Shown: piece after piece, positions 10,799 to 19,000 of the stretch
Layout: each line of letters starts with the position of its first letter
Position numbering within the stretch: the stretch's first letter is position 1
Assembly (NCBI GenBank): GCA_017934045.1
Contig: JAGBKK010000025.1
Location: 18,173-82,172 of the forward strand
From: Neisseriaceae bacterium
GTDB taxonomy: Bacteria > Pseudomonadota > Gammaproteobacteria > Burkholderiales > Neisseriaceae
Reading direction: 5' to 3'
DNA length: 64,000 bases
Program-made: the position numbers and the translations under genes
The notes under the pieces: model-generated
Databases searched by the model: none
What the model saw: only the letters and a program-made list of their open reading frames with translations
What the model was told of the DNA's origin: nothing

Positions 10799-11512
10799 TT
10801 AATATAATTGCGGACGGTTAGGGTTAATGCGTCTGGCACCGACATAGTGTTTGATATAATAGGCTTTTTCTAAATTGGCAATTTGAATGCGTTTGCCTGT
10901 GCGTGGCGAGTGAATAAACTTGCCATCGCCAATATACATACCCACATGCCCCACGCGTCTGCCGTAACGCGAGAAAAACACCAAGTCGCCAGGTTGCAAA
11001 TCAGCTTTTTTCACAGGCATACCCACTTTTGCCATTTCGGACGAAGTACGCGGCAGATTCACCCCCCACGCTTGACGGAACACATATTGAATAAAGCCAC
11101 TACAATCCAAACCAGTTTTGGGCGAAGTGCCACCCCAACGGTAGGAAATGCCAATCAGGCTCATCGCACTCATCAATAAATCGTCTGCGCGTTCTTTGTT
11201 ATACACCGCAGGATTATCTTCATCGTATTCGTGTGCTTGAACAGAACTGGCAGGCGGTGCAATCGGTCGCACGGTGGATTTTTTCTTCTTTTTTTTCTTT
11301 TTCTTATTAGCGGTTTTAACAACCGATGAAGATTGATGAACAGTATCTTGACTTTGAGCGTTATCAGGTGTGTTTTGTAAAGACGGTGGCAGTGGATTGG
11401 TTGTGGGCAATGGCAGCGTATCGGTGATAGGTGTGGCTTGCACAGGGAATGACACCAAAGTGCAAACAGTCAAAAGCAACACACTGCGAGTCAATAAATC
11501 GGACAACTTCAT
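10799..11512 (-). CDS. Exported NlpC/P60 (C40) cell-wall peptidase
   Basis: The 237-residue protein has a signal peptide (basic MKL start, hydrophobic core, cleavage after about residue 26 at VQA). A Pro/Ser-rich linker with an uninterrupted lysine run near residue 73 follows, then the C40 domain. The catalytic Cys is in GLDCSGFIQ, and the His residues are in HVGMYIGDG and KFIHSP. Such enzymes cut peptide crosslinks or stem peptides in peptidoglycan. The poly-lysine linker is unusual and may bind anionic wall polymers. It is the first gene of the unit with the 70-residue protein and the GT2 enzyme. Confidence 0.88.
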   Translation of the reverse strand: MKLSDLLTRSVLLLTVCTLVSFPVQATPITDTLPLPTTNPLPPSLQNTPDNAQSQDTVHQSSSVVKTANKKKKKKKKKSTVRPIAPPASSVQAHEYDEDNPAVYNKERADDLLMSAMSLIGISYRWGGTSPKTGLDCSGFIQYVFRQAWGVNLPRTSSEMAKVGMPVKKADLQPGDLVFFSRYGRRVGHVGMYIGDGKFIHSPRTGKRIQIANLEKAYYIKHYVGARRINPNRPQLY

Positions 11513-11845
11513 ACGCTTGTTTGAAACAGTAAATAATCAACAAAAATTTGGGGGGTATTATACATTATTTACGACACTCGCCCAAATGGAATTACCCAAA
11601 AACGCCATTTTATAGTCGATAAACTTCAAAAGTAGAAAAGGCGTAACGCCTGCGACAGTATAAATAATACGGCAAGGCGAAAGAACGCATTATCATTTTG
11701 AAGTTTATCGACTATACTGTCGTGGCGTTTGGTAGAAATTTCTATATAACCCAAAATCATAAACATAGCCCAAAGTATTCTTTTACTTTTTTTCAGGCTG
11801 CCTTATCATTTGTCCTGTTCATTTTATTCAATAAGGAAAAACACC
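11513..11845. other. Intergenic region with a Correia-like element
   Basis: The 333-bp gap between the divergent NlpC/P60 and cysK genes holds the 106-bp miniature element at 11611-11716 and a truncated uptake sequence, TTCAGGCTGCCTTA, at about 11793-11806. The remaining DNA is AT-rich and should contain both promoters, but none was clear enough to mark. A plus-strand ORF at 11370-11615 overlaps the NlpC/P60 gene in antisense and is not credible. Confidence 0.6.
11611..11716. mobile_element. Correia-like miniature inverted-repeat element, copy 1
   Basis: A perfect 21-bp terminal inverted repeat starting TATAGTCGATAAACTTCAAA bounds a 106-bp element. The core GACAGTATAAATAATACGGC matches the layout of the neisserial Correia element, whose core reads GACAGTACAAATAGTACGGC. 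It encodes nothing. Terminal TA dinucleotides are the expected target duplication. The copy lies in the NlpC/P60-cysK gap. Confidence 0.85.
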
Positions 11846-12775
11846 ATGACAATTGCCAACAGCATTACCGATTTAATCGGCAAAACGCCGCTTTTGAAAC
11901 TCAATCGCTTAAATACAAGCCAAGCAGAAGTGGTGTTGAAATTGGAATTTTTTAATCCAGGCAACAGCGTCAAAGACCGCATTGCAGCGGCGATGATTGC
12001 AGACGCAGAACAACAAGGCAAAATCACGCCTGATACGGTTTTGGTTGAACCCACCAGTGGCAATACAGGCATTGGTTTGGCAATGGTGTGTGCCGCCAAA
12101 GGCTATAAATTGGTAATTATTATGCCCGAATCGATGAGTCGCGAACGCAAAATGTTAATGCGTGCCTTTGGGGCGAAGTTAATTCTCACACCAGCTGCCG
12201 AAGGCATGGCAGGAGCGATTGCCGCCGCACAAAAATTAGTAGCAGAAAATCCTGATACGCATATCATTTTGCAACAGTTTGAAAATCCAGCCAATCCTGC
12301 CGCTCACCGAGCAACTACGGCAGAAGAAATTTGGCAAGACACAGACGGCAAAGTGGATATTTTTGTCGCAGGTGTCGGCACAGGCGGCACGATTACAGGC
12401 GTGGGCGAAGTGTTAAAACAAAAAAATCCCAATATTAAAATTGTCGCCGTTGAACCTGAAACTTCGCCCGTGTTATCAGGCGGACAAAAAGGAGCGCACC
12501 CCATTCAAGGCATTGGTGCTGGCTTTGTGCCGAAAGTATTGAACACCGCTATTTATGACGAAATCATCACCGTTTCAGGTGACAATGCTTTTGAAACCGC
12601 ACGAAATTTGGCACAGCAAGAAGGCGTTTTGGCAGGTATTTCGTCAGGAGCAGCCACATGGGCAGCGTTGCAACTTGCCAAACGCCCTGACAACGCAGGC
12701 AAACGCATTGTGGTGTTAATTCCGTCTTACGGCGAACGCTATCTTTCCACGCCATTGTATGAACATTTGGCATAG
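11846..12775 (+). CDS. cysK: Cysteine synthase A (O-acetylserine sulfhydrylase)
   Basis: The 309-residue PLP enzyme makes cysteine from O-acetylserine and sulfide. The PLP lysine is in [11 protein letters not shown], the substrate loop is [11 protein letters not shown], and the phosphate-binding loop is GTGGTITG. I set the start at 11846 ([19 protein letters not shown]) with AAGGAAAAA upstream. The frame extends 12 codons further only through non-conserved sequence. The length is normal. It stands alone; metY, another sulfhydrylase, lies 8 kb away. Confidence 0.95.
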   Translation: MTIANSITDLIGKTPLLKLNRLNTSQAEVVLKLEFFNPGNSVKDRIAAAMIADAEQQGKITPDTVLVEPTSGNTGIGLAMVCAAKGYKLVIIMPESMSRERKMLMRAFGAKLILTPAAEGMAGAIAAAQKLVAENPDTHIILQQFENPANPAAHRATTAEEIWQDTDGKVDIFVAGVGTGGTITGVGEVLKQKNPNIKIVAVEPETSPVLSGGQKGAHPIQGIGAGFVPKVLNTAIYDEIITVSGDNAFETARNLAQQEGVLAGISSGAATWAALQLAKRPDNAGKRIVVLIPSYGERYLSTPLYEHLA

Positions 12776-13000
12776 GTTTTCAGATTTACTGTTACTACAA
12801 GCCGTAGCAACGCTACGGCGTAGTCATCTTCTTGCTATTCAGAATAAATCTATCAACAAAACAGCCACAGAGTAAGCAATTTATTAAGAACGCTGTTTTA
12901 TTTTCAGGCAGCCTGAAAAGTCTTTATTTGATAATCGTTAATAATTCATTTCACACTTATGGTAGGCTATTGGCTTGATTGTCGTCAAAAGGATAGCAAA

Positions 13001-14215
13001 ATGTTGCGTGCGTTATTTAATCAGTGGTGCAAAGTTAATTTAATGTTGCAAATTATCATCGGCATTGTGTTGGGGCTAATTGTCGGCATTGCTCTGCCTG
13101 ATGTGGGCAATAGTGTGGCGTTTTTGGGTGATTTTTTTGTAAAAGCCTTAAAATCCGTTGCCCCTGTGTTGGTGTTTATTTTGGTGCTGTCTGCCATTGC
13201 CCAGCACCGTTCAGAACACCCCACCAACATTCGCGACATTTTGGTGTTGTATTTAATCGGCACTTTTGCGGCGGCTTTGTGTGCGGTTTCGGCGTGTTTT
13301 ATCTTAAAACCCACCCTGCTTTTGACGAATATCGAAGCATACGATGCGTCCAACGCACCAGGCGGCGTGGTGTTGGTGCTGAAAAATCTGCTGATGAATT
13401 TAGCCGACAATCCCTTTTCCGCCATTGCCAATGCTAACTATATTGGCATTTTAGCGTGGGCAAGCATTGTTGGTTTTGCCTTAAAATCAGCGTCCGAACA
13501 CACCAAAGTGTTTTTAAGCGAATTATCAGACGCAGTCTCGTTTATGGTAAAAATCGTTATTCGATTAGCGCCCTTTGGCGTATTTGGCTTGGTGGCACAA
13601 ACTTTGGCAAACACTTCATTTGGCGAATTTGTTAGCACCTATGCCGTATTACTGTTCGCATTAGTCGGTGCAATGCTGTTTGTCGCATTAGTGCTTAACC
13701 CATTGATTGTATTTGTTAAAATTCGCAAAAACCCTTATCCTTTGGTTTTAACTTGTCTGTCTCAAAGCGGTTTGACGGCGTTTTTCACCCGCTCATCTGC
13801 TGCCAACATTCCTGTGAATATGGATTTATGCAAAAAATTAAACTTAAATCCAGACACTTATTCGGTTTCCATACCTTTGGGTGCGACCATCAATATGGCA
13901 GGTGCCGCCATTACCATTACCGTTATGGCATTAGCCGCCGCCAATACGCTGGGTATGCAAGTGGGCTTTTTAGAAGCCTTATTATTAAGCATTGTTGCGT
14001 CTTTGTGTGCCTGCGGAGCGTAAGGCGTGGCAGGCGGCTCGTTACTGTTAATCCCTTTGGCGTGCAGTTTGTTTAACATCGACAACACCATTGCCGCCCA
14101 AGTCATCGGTATCGGTATGATTATTGGCGTAATCCAAGACTCCGCCGAAACCGCCCTGAACTCATCAACCGATGTGATTTTCACTGCGGCGGCAGAATGG
14201 GGCAAGAAAAAGTAA
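13001..14215 (+). pseudogene. sstT: Serine/threonine:Na+ symporter SstT with in-frame TAA
   Basis: The reading frame encodes a full-length (about 404 residues) dicarboxylate/amino acid:cation symporter of the SstT type, with eight or so membrane segments and the conserved PLGATINMAGAAITIT and ASLCACGA cores. After GA at 14018-14020 comes TAA (14021-14023), and the same frame continues with [33 protein letters not shown], to a normal stop at 14215. Relatives read GASGVAGGS here, so a conserved Ser codon (probably TCA) has become TAA by one base change. No frameshift is involved. The ATG at 13001 has AAGGATAG upstream. The product would lose its last 64 residues, including essential core segments. 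It may be a recent pseudogene, a sequencing error or readthrough. Confidence 0.88.
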
Positions 14216-14353
14216 ATCAATCATTGGGCAGGTGGGTTTCTCTGCCAGCAAACACAGCGTAGCGTGGGCAACTTTGTTGCCCACGCAGTTTTCAGGCAGC
14301 CTGAAAGTGTTAAATTATTTACTTATGATACTAATACTGATACCATAAACACT

Positions 14354-14605
14354 ATGGACAAAATCGAAAAAATCCTAATAGCGATGAAAAATAGCCCACA
14401 GAATGTGCGTTATGCGGATTTATTGGCTGTTTGTCGTGCATTTTTTGGTGAGCCACGCCAAACTGGGAGCAGTCATACGGTGTTCAAAACGCCGTGGCAA
14501 GGCGACCCACGCATTAACATTCAAAAATCAGGGGATAAAGCAAAAGCCTATCAAGTGCGACAAGTTTTATCAGCGATTGATAAATTGAAAGGACATAAAT
14601 CATGA
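14354..14605 (+). CDS. HicA-like toxin (mRNA interferase family), module 1
   Basis: The 83-residue protein belongs to the longer HicA-like group: VRYADLLAVCRAFFGEPRQ, then GSSHTVFKTPWQGDPR with the conserved His, and YQVRQVLSAIDKL. HicA toxins cut mRNA through a dsRBD-like fold with a catalytic His. The ATG at 14354 fits the family start; a longer frame to 14264 reads through a DUS (14291-14305). It overlaps the antitoxin gene by 4 nt (ATGA), so the two are co-translated. Confidence 0.8.
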   Translation: MDKIEKILIAMKNSPQNVRYADLLAVCRAFFGEPRQTGSSHTVFKTPWQGDPRINIQKSGDKAKAYQVRQVLSAIDKLKGHKS

Positions 14606-14922
14606 ACCACTACACCTACCGTGTTTTTTGGAGTGATGAAGACCAAGAATTTGTTGCTTTGTGTGCCGAATTTCCGTCTTTATCTTGGTTAGCCGATACA
14701 CCTGCTAACGCTGTTTCTGCCTTGCAACAATTAGTTGATGAGACGGTTGCAGATATGCAAGAGAATAACGAACCCATACCGCAACCTTTATCCGAACGGC
14801 AATACAGCGGTAAATTCAACATTCGCATTCCGCCAGCATTGCACCGAGCATTAGCGATTGAAGCCGCTGAAAATCAAATCAGTATGAACCGTTTGATTTC
14901 TAATAAATTATCAATGGCGTAA
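14602..14922 (+). CDS. HicB-like antitoxin, module 1
   Basis: The 106-residue protein has a HicB RNase H-like N-terminal domain (YTYRVFWSDEDQEFVALCAE) and a C-terminal ribbon-helix-helix like segment (NIRIPPALHRALAIEAA, SMNRLISNKL) that should bind DNA and autoregulate the operon. It overlaps the toxin by 4 nt. The toxin-first order is typical of hicAB. Confidence 0.85.
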   Translation: MNHYTYRVFWSDEDQEFVALCAEFPSLSWLADTPANAVSALQQLVDETVADMQENNEPIPQPLSERQYSGKFNIRIPPALHRALAIEAAENQISMNRLISNKLSMA

Positions 14923-15000
14923 ATAATGCTTTCAGGCAGCCTGAAAATATTATGAAACGCGTGGTGGGCAAGTTTCCACCCTACGCCCCTACTGTCAAAA

Positions 15001-15033
15001 GCGAGCCGTGATGAAATCACGGTGTGGCAATCT
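15001..15033. repeat. REP-like palindrome (GCGAGCC...GTGGCAATC family)
   Basis: GCGAGCCGTGATGAAATCAC followed by GGTGTGGCAATCTT contains an internal hairpin (CCGTGAT/ATCACGG) and the conserved ends seen in the other REP-like copies. A GTGGTGGGC...CCACCCTACGCC hairpin (about 14961-14987) lies just upstream. Both are in the gap between the two HicAB modules. Confidence 0.5.
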
Positions 15034-15155
15034 TCAAACTACGGAGAACGGACTTAATCAATCGTCTCCCCTACGGCTGAAAACTGAAATCAATCGTATT
15101 GATTATTCATACCCCCAGAAGTATAATCAAAAGAGTAAATGAACAGGTTGTCAAA

Positions 15156-15347
15156 ATGGCAAGCAGTAGAGATATTATTAAAATCATACAAGCCGATGGT
15201 TGGTTTGAAATTAAATCTAATTCAGGCAGCCACAGGCAATTCAAGCACCCCATTAAAAAAGGGCGTGTTACCGTGCCGCACCCTAAAAAGGATATTCCCA
15301 AGCCGACTTTTGACAGCATTATGAAACAAGCAGGATTAGGAGATTAA
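15156..15347 (+). CDS. hicA: HicA toxin, module 2 (canonical short form)
   Basis: The 63-residue canonical HicA reads MASSRDIIKIIQADGW, SNSGSHRQFKHP with the catalytic His, KKGRVTVPHPKKDIP and a C-terminal helix SIMKQAGL. I prefer the ATG at 15156 over the open frame from 15099 because it matches the family length. The antitoxin gene begins after 1 nt. It belongs to a different HicA subgroup from module 1, so the two loci were probably acquired separately and are not a local duplication. Confidence 0.88.
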   Translation: MASSRDIIKIIQADGWFEIKSNSGSHRQFKHPIKKGRVTVPHPKKDIPKPTFDSIMKQAGLGD

Positions 15348-15348
15348 C

Positions 15349-15753
15349 ATGTTGTATCCGATTGCCGTTTTTAAAGGTGATGAAAAAACCGCACACGCCA
15401 TTATTTTTCCTGATATAGAAAATGGAGCGACTTGTTGCGATGAATTATCCGATATGCTCACAATGGCAAATGAATTTATAGACCTGCATTTTAGCGGATT
15501 AGCCGAAGACGGTGAAAAAATTCCTTTACCGCAAAATTTTGATAAACACTTAAATAATCCCAAATATCAAGGCTGTATGTGGGCTTGGGTTGATGTTGAT
15601 TTGTCTAAATACGATATTAAAACCCATAAAATCAATGTTACTTTACCGCAATTTTTAATCACCAAAATTGATGAGAAAGTGGCAGCACACAAAGCGTTAT
15701 ACAAAAGCCGTAGCAATTATTTAACTCAATTAGCCATCAATGATTTAAGGTGA
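15349..15753 (+). CDS. hicB: HicB antitoxin, module 2
   Basis: The 134-residue protein has the HicB-like domain MLYPIAVFKGDEKTAHAIIFPD and a C-terminal DNA-binding segment, INVTLPQFLITKIDEKV...SRSNYLTQLA. It lies 1 nt after hicA, and AGGAGAT provides its ribosome binding site inside the hicA tail. The DNA-binding tail implies autorepression of the operon. Confidence 0.88.
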   Translation: MLYPIAVFKGDEKTAHAIIFPDIENGATCCDELSDMLTMANEFIDLHFSGLAEDGEKIPLPQNFDKHLNNPKYQGCMWAWVDVDLSKYDIKTHKINVTLPQFLITKIDEKVAAHKALYKSRSNYLTQLAINDLR

Positions 15754-15836
15754 TTTACTTTCAGGCAGCCTGAAAGGCTTAATGCAATGCCGTTAGAACG
15801 CCTATCGGCGTTGCTCAATGACAGCGTCATTGAGTG

Positions 15837-15872
15837 GATTGCCACGCCTGACTGCGTCAGGCTCGCAATGAC
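15837..15872. repeat. REP-like palindrome, copy in forward orientation
   Basis: GATTGCCACGC and GCTCGCAATGAC enclose CTGACTGCGTCAG, a nested inverted repeat. The outer ends match the copies at 15909-15948, 17319-17353, 26538-26577 and 42892-42931. Confidence 0.6.
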
Positions 15873-15908
15873 ACGCAGGGTTAAATTTAGGTTTCAGGCA
15901 GCCCATAT

Positions 15909-15948
15909 CGTCATTGCGAGCCGTGCCAAAAGCACGGCGTGGCAATCT
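15909..15948. repeat. REP-like palindrome, copy in reverse orientation
   Basis: CGTCATTGCGAGCCGTGC, AAAA, then GCACGGCGTGGCAATCTC. The central stem CCGTGC/GCACGG is perfect, and the outer ends are the inverse of the copy at 15837-15872. Confidence 0.6.
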
Positions 15949-16053
15949 CCTGAAACAATTTTTAAACGAGCGACAAGCGAGTTTAAAAACTGTTTCAGGG
16001 TAGCCTATCAAATACAACGACAACGCAAAAAGCCTTTCAGGCAGCCTGAAAAA

Positions 16054-19000
16054 TCAATTTTTAGAAGTTCTTTTTTGATATTCCTGCATTAAAAACGCCA
16101 CGATTTCTTCTTCGGTGATTGTTTTGGGCAAGCCGTAGGCGGTTAATACGGCGGTGTCGTTGGCTTTGTGGGCGGCTCGTAAATCGGGCGGCATGGTGAG
16201 TTCATCGTATAAATCTGCCAAAGAACTGGTCGGATAATTTGCCCGTGCGTCCAAAATCGCCTGTGCGGTGTGTTCGATTTTGGCTTTTTGGGCGGTATCG
16301 GGTTCGCACCAGATAAAGTTGTTATACACAATATTGCCTGAATAGCGATAACGCATTTCCAAACGCCCAGCAACCGCACGCATCCACGCCATATGCACGG
16401 AACTGGTTAATACGCCAAACATATATAAATCGGCGTTGGGGATTAGTAAATTTGCATTTCCACAAATGGTTTCAGGTTTTTCAAACCCGATAGGAATATA
16501 TTTTCTATTTTCAGAAGAATGACTTGGAAACAGTAAATAATTTGTTTCAGGTTGCCTGATTTCCATAAATCGTGTTGAATAATCTGCAAATTTTCTTGTT
16601 GCGGCTTTTGTGCTTTTTAACCTAAATTCTTGAACTCGTTTTATTCTTTCCATAACTTTGGGCATTGATTTTAATTCACTTGGTGTAGCATTGATAAGCC
16701 ACAAACACCAGCGTTCTTCATTGTGTAAAAACTCTCTCGCTCCGTAGAATTTTCTAATATATTTTTCCGCTTTGGGTTCTTTTACTAAAAAATCTTCTTT
16801 TTCTTCGGTTGTGAAAAAGAAATTTCCGTCATCAACAGGAATACTGCCTTTTAGTATGTCTGTAACATTGCAAATAGGTTTGTTGCGACTTTCAATCAAT
16901 ATATCAGGTGGTGCGTCAATTAAATAGGCGTTAATGTTTTTGGCGGTGATTTGTTTGTCGCCGTCATAAATGATTTTTTGTTTTTTCAGGCTGCCTGAAA
17001 ACATTTCGTCATTCTGAACTTGCGTAGCAAGTGAAGAATCTCGATTGTTTGATAAAGATTCTTCGCTATCGCTCAGAATGACGGAAGTGGTAGTGTTGTT
17101 ATTTGTTTTCAGGCTGCCTGAAAGGTTTTCCGTCATTGATTGCTCCGTTGTAGGGTGGGCATCCTTGCCCACCATTGCACCGTTAGGTGCAAAATCAATG
17201 TTTGCATTATCTGTAATGATATTTGTGTTATCAACGCCTGTCGGCGTTGTGGTGGGCTGGAAAGCCCACCCTACGGCTTTGTCGTTATTGTTGTTCGGTG
17301 CGTTCTCCGTAGCAGGGAGATTGCCACGCTCGCTTTGCTCGCTCGCAATGACGGTAGGGGGTTCGGCGGTGTTGTTGTTTGTTTTCAGGCTGCCTGAAAG
17401 GTTGTTTGTATTCATTTGGTTTTTATCAACGCCTGTCGGCGTTGTTGGTGGGTTGGAAACCCACCCTACGGCGTTTCTGTTGTTTTTCAGGCTGCCTGAA
17501 AGGCTGAAACCGATAATCACGCAATGCACTGCTGCTTTGTCGTAGGCTTCGCTGTCCCAACGGAATGTGCGGTAGGCAAAATTAAATTGTATTTGATAGC
17601 GTTCTTTTAAGTGTTTGAATACAAATGCAGGTTGTTCGCCTTGACAAATGGAGTTTGTGGATACAAAGGCTGCCTGAATGTTTGTTCCTTGCATATAGCC
17701 ACAGGCTTTGTAATACCAGCCTGCAACATAATCTACTTTGCCTGCGGTTTTTAAGGGCTTGCCGTTTTCATCAATTAAAACGCTTAATAAATCGTCTTTT
17801 TGTGCTTTGTTTTGTAAGGAGTAGCCCACAAACGGCGGATTGCCCATAATATAATTTAATTCACTCGCAGGGATAACGCTGTTCCAGTCTATCCGCAGAG
17901 CATTGCCTTCGACAAATGTGGCGTGGGTTTTGAGTGGTAGGTATTCTATTTGCGTGTCGCTAAAAATTTCTTCGGTTTGGTGTTTGCTTTGTATTTCGGC
18001 AATCCATAAGGCGGTTTGGGCAACCGATACGGCAAAGTCGTTGATTTCTATGCCGTAAAACTGGCTAATGGATACTTTAATCGGGTCGATGAGTTGTTTT
18101 TGTCCGCCATAGGCAAAGGCTAATGCTTGGTTTTCTATGTGTCTTAATGAGATGTAGGTTTCGGTTAAAAAGTTCCCACTTCCTGCGGCTGGGTCTAAAA
18201 AGGTTAATGACGCTAATTTGTGCTGAAATTCTGCTACGCGTTTCATTATGGTGGCTTTTTGTTTGAGTTGCAGAATTTGGGCTAATTCGTCTTTTAAGTC
18301 GTCTAAAAATAAGGGGTCGATGACTTTGTGTATGTTTTCAATCGAAGTGTAGTGCATGCCGCCACTTCTGCGTGTTTCGGGGTTTAAGGTGCTTTCAAAT
18401 ACGGCGCCAAATATGGTGGGGGATATTTCTGACCAGTCAAATTCGCAGGCGGTGGTGGTGATGAGACGGTAAATTTCGTCATTCATCAAGGGTATTTCTA
18501 TGTCGCCTGTGAATAATCCGCCGTTGGCATAGGGAAATTGTAAGCAGTCGTCTGATAAATATAGGTTTTGTCGCTGGTTTTGTGGGGTGTTTAAGACGGT
18601 GAATAGGTCTATCAATGCTTGCCGCATGCTTTGGGGGCTGTGGTTGAGTAAATAATCGCGAAAGGCATCTTTGGCGTGAAAAATGTCGGTGTCTTCGGCA
18701 TATAAGCAGAATACTAATCGCACGCACAGTTTGTTTAGGCTTTCGATTGATTTGGGATTGCTCATATCTTTGTATTGACGGGCGATTGCGTCATACAATA
18801 ATCCGACAATTTTGCCTGCTTCTATGGAGAGTTCGACTTCTTTTTGTATGTGGGCATTGCTGTGGTTATCAATAATAAACGATAAGCGGTGATATTCTTT
18901 TTGTAGGTCTTTGAGTAAAACAATTTGCGGTGCGTCTTGCGGCTTTTCCATGTCGTGAATGTGAAATTCGCGAAAATTGCAGGCAATAATATAGCGTGGC

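Larger units (their letters stand above)
15754..16053. other. Gene-free repeat cluster between HicB and the MmeI-like gene
   Basis: This 300-bp gap holds two DUS copies (15760-15774, 16036-16050), a small palindrome CAATGACAGCGTCATTG (15816-15832), two REP-like palindromes in opposite orientation (15837-15872 and 15909-15948), a truncated DUS (about 15893-15903) and a T/A-flanked palindrome at about 15959-15989. The open frame across it on the plus strand is made of these repeats and is not considered a gene. Confidence 0.7.

Noticed and set aside
11370..11615. 81-codon plus-strand frame upstream of cysK
   Set aside because: It lies antisense to the NlpC/P60 signal peptide region and has no start signal or family features.
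14027..14215. Separate 62-codon gene starting with GTG
   Set aside because: It is the continuation of sstT after the in-frame TAA; it has no ribosome binding site and matches the transporter's C-terminal core.
15787..16092. 101-codon open frame on the plus strand
   Set aside because: It is made of REP-like palindromes and a DUS, overlaps the end of the MmeI-like gene and has no recognisable protein features.
17045..17545. 166-codon open frame on the plus strand
   Set aside because: It is the antisense of the MmeI-like gene's repeat block. Its peptide is only translated DUS and hairpin repeats (FRLPERL and similar), and the opposite frame continues a recognised enzyme on both sides.
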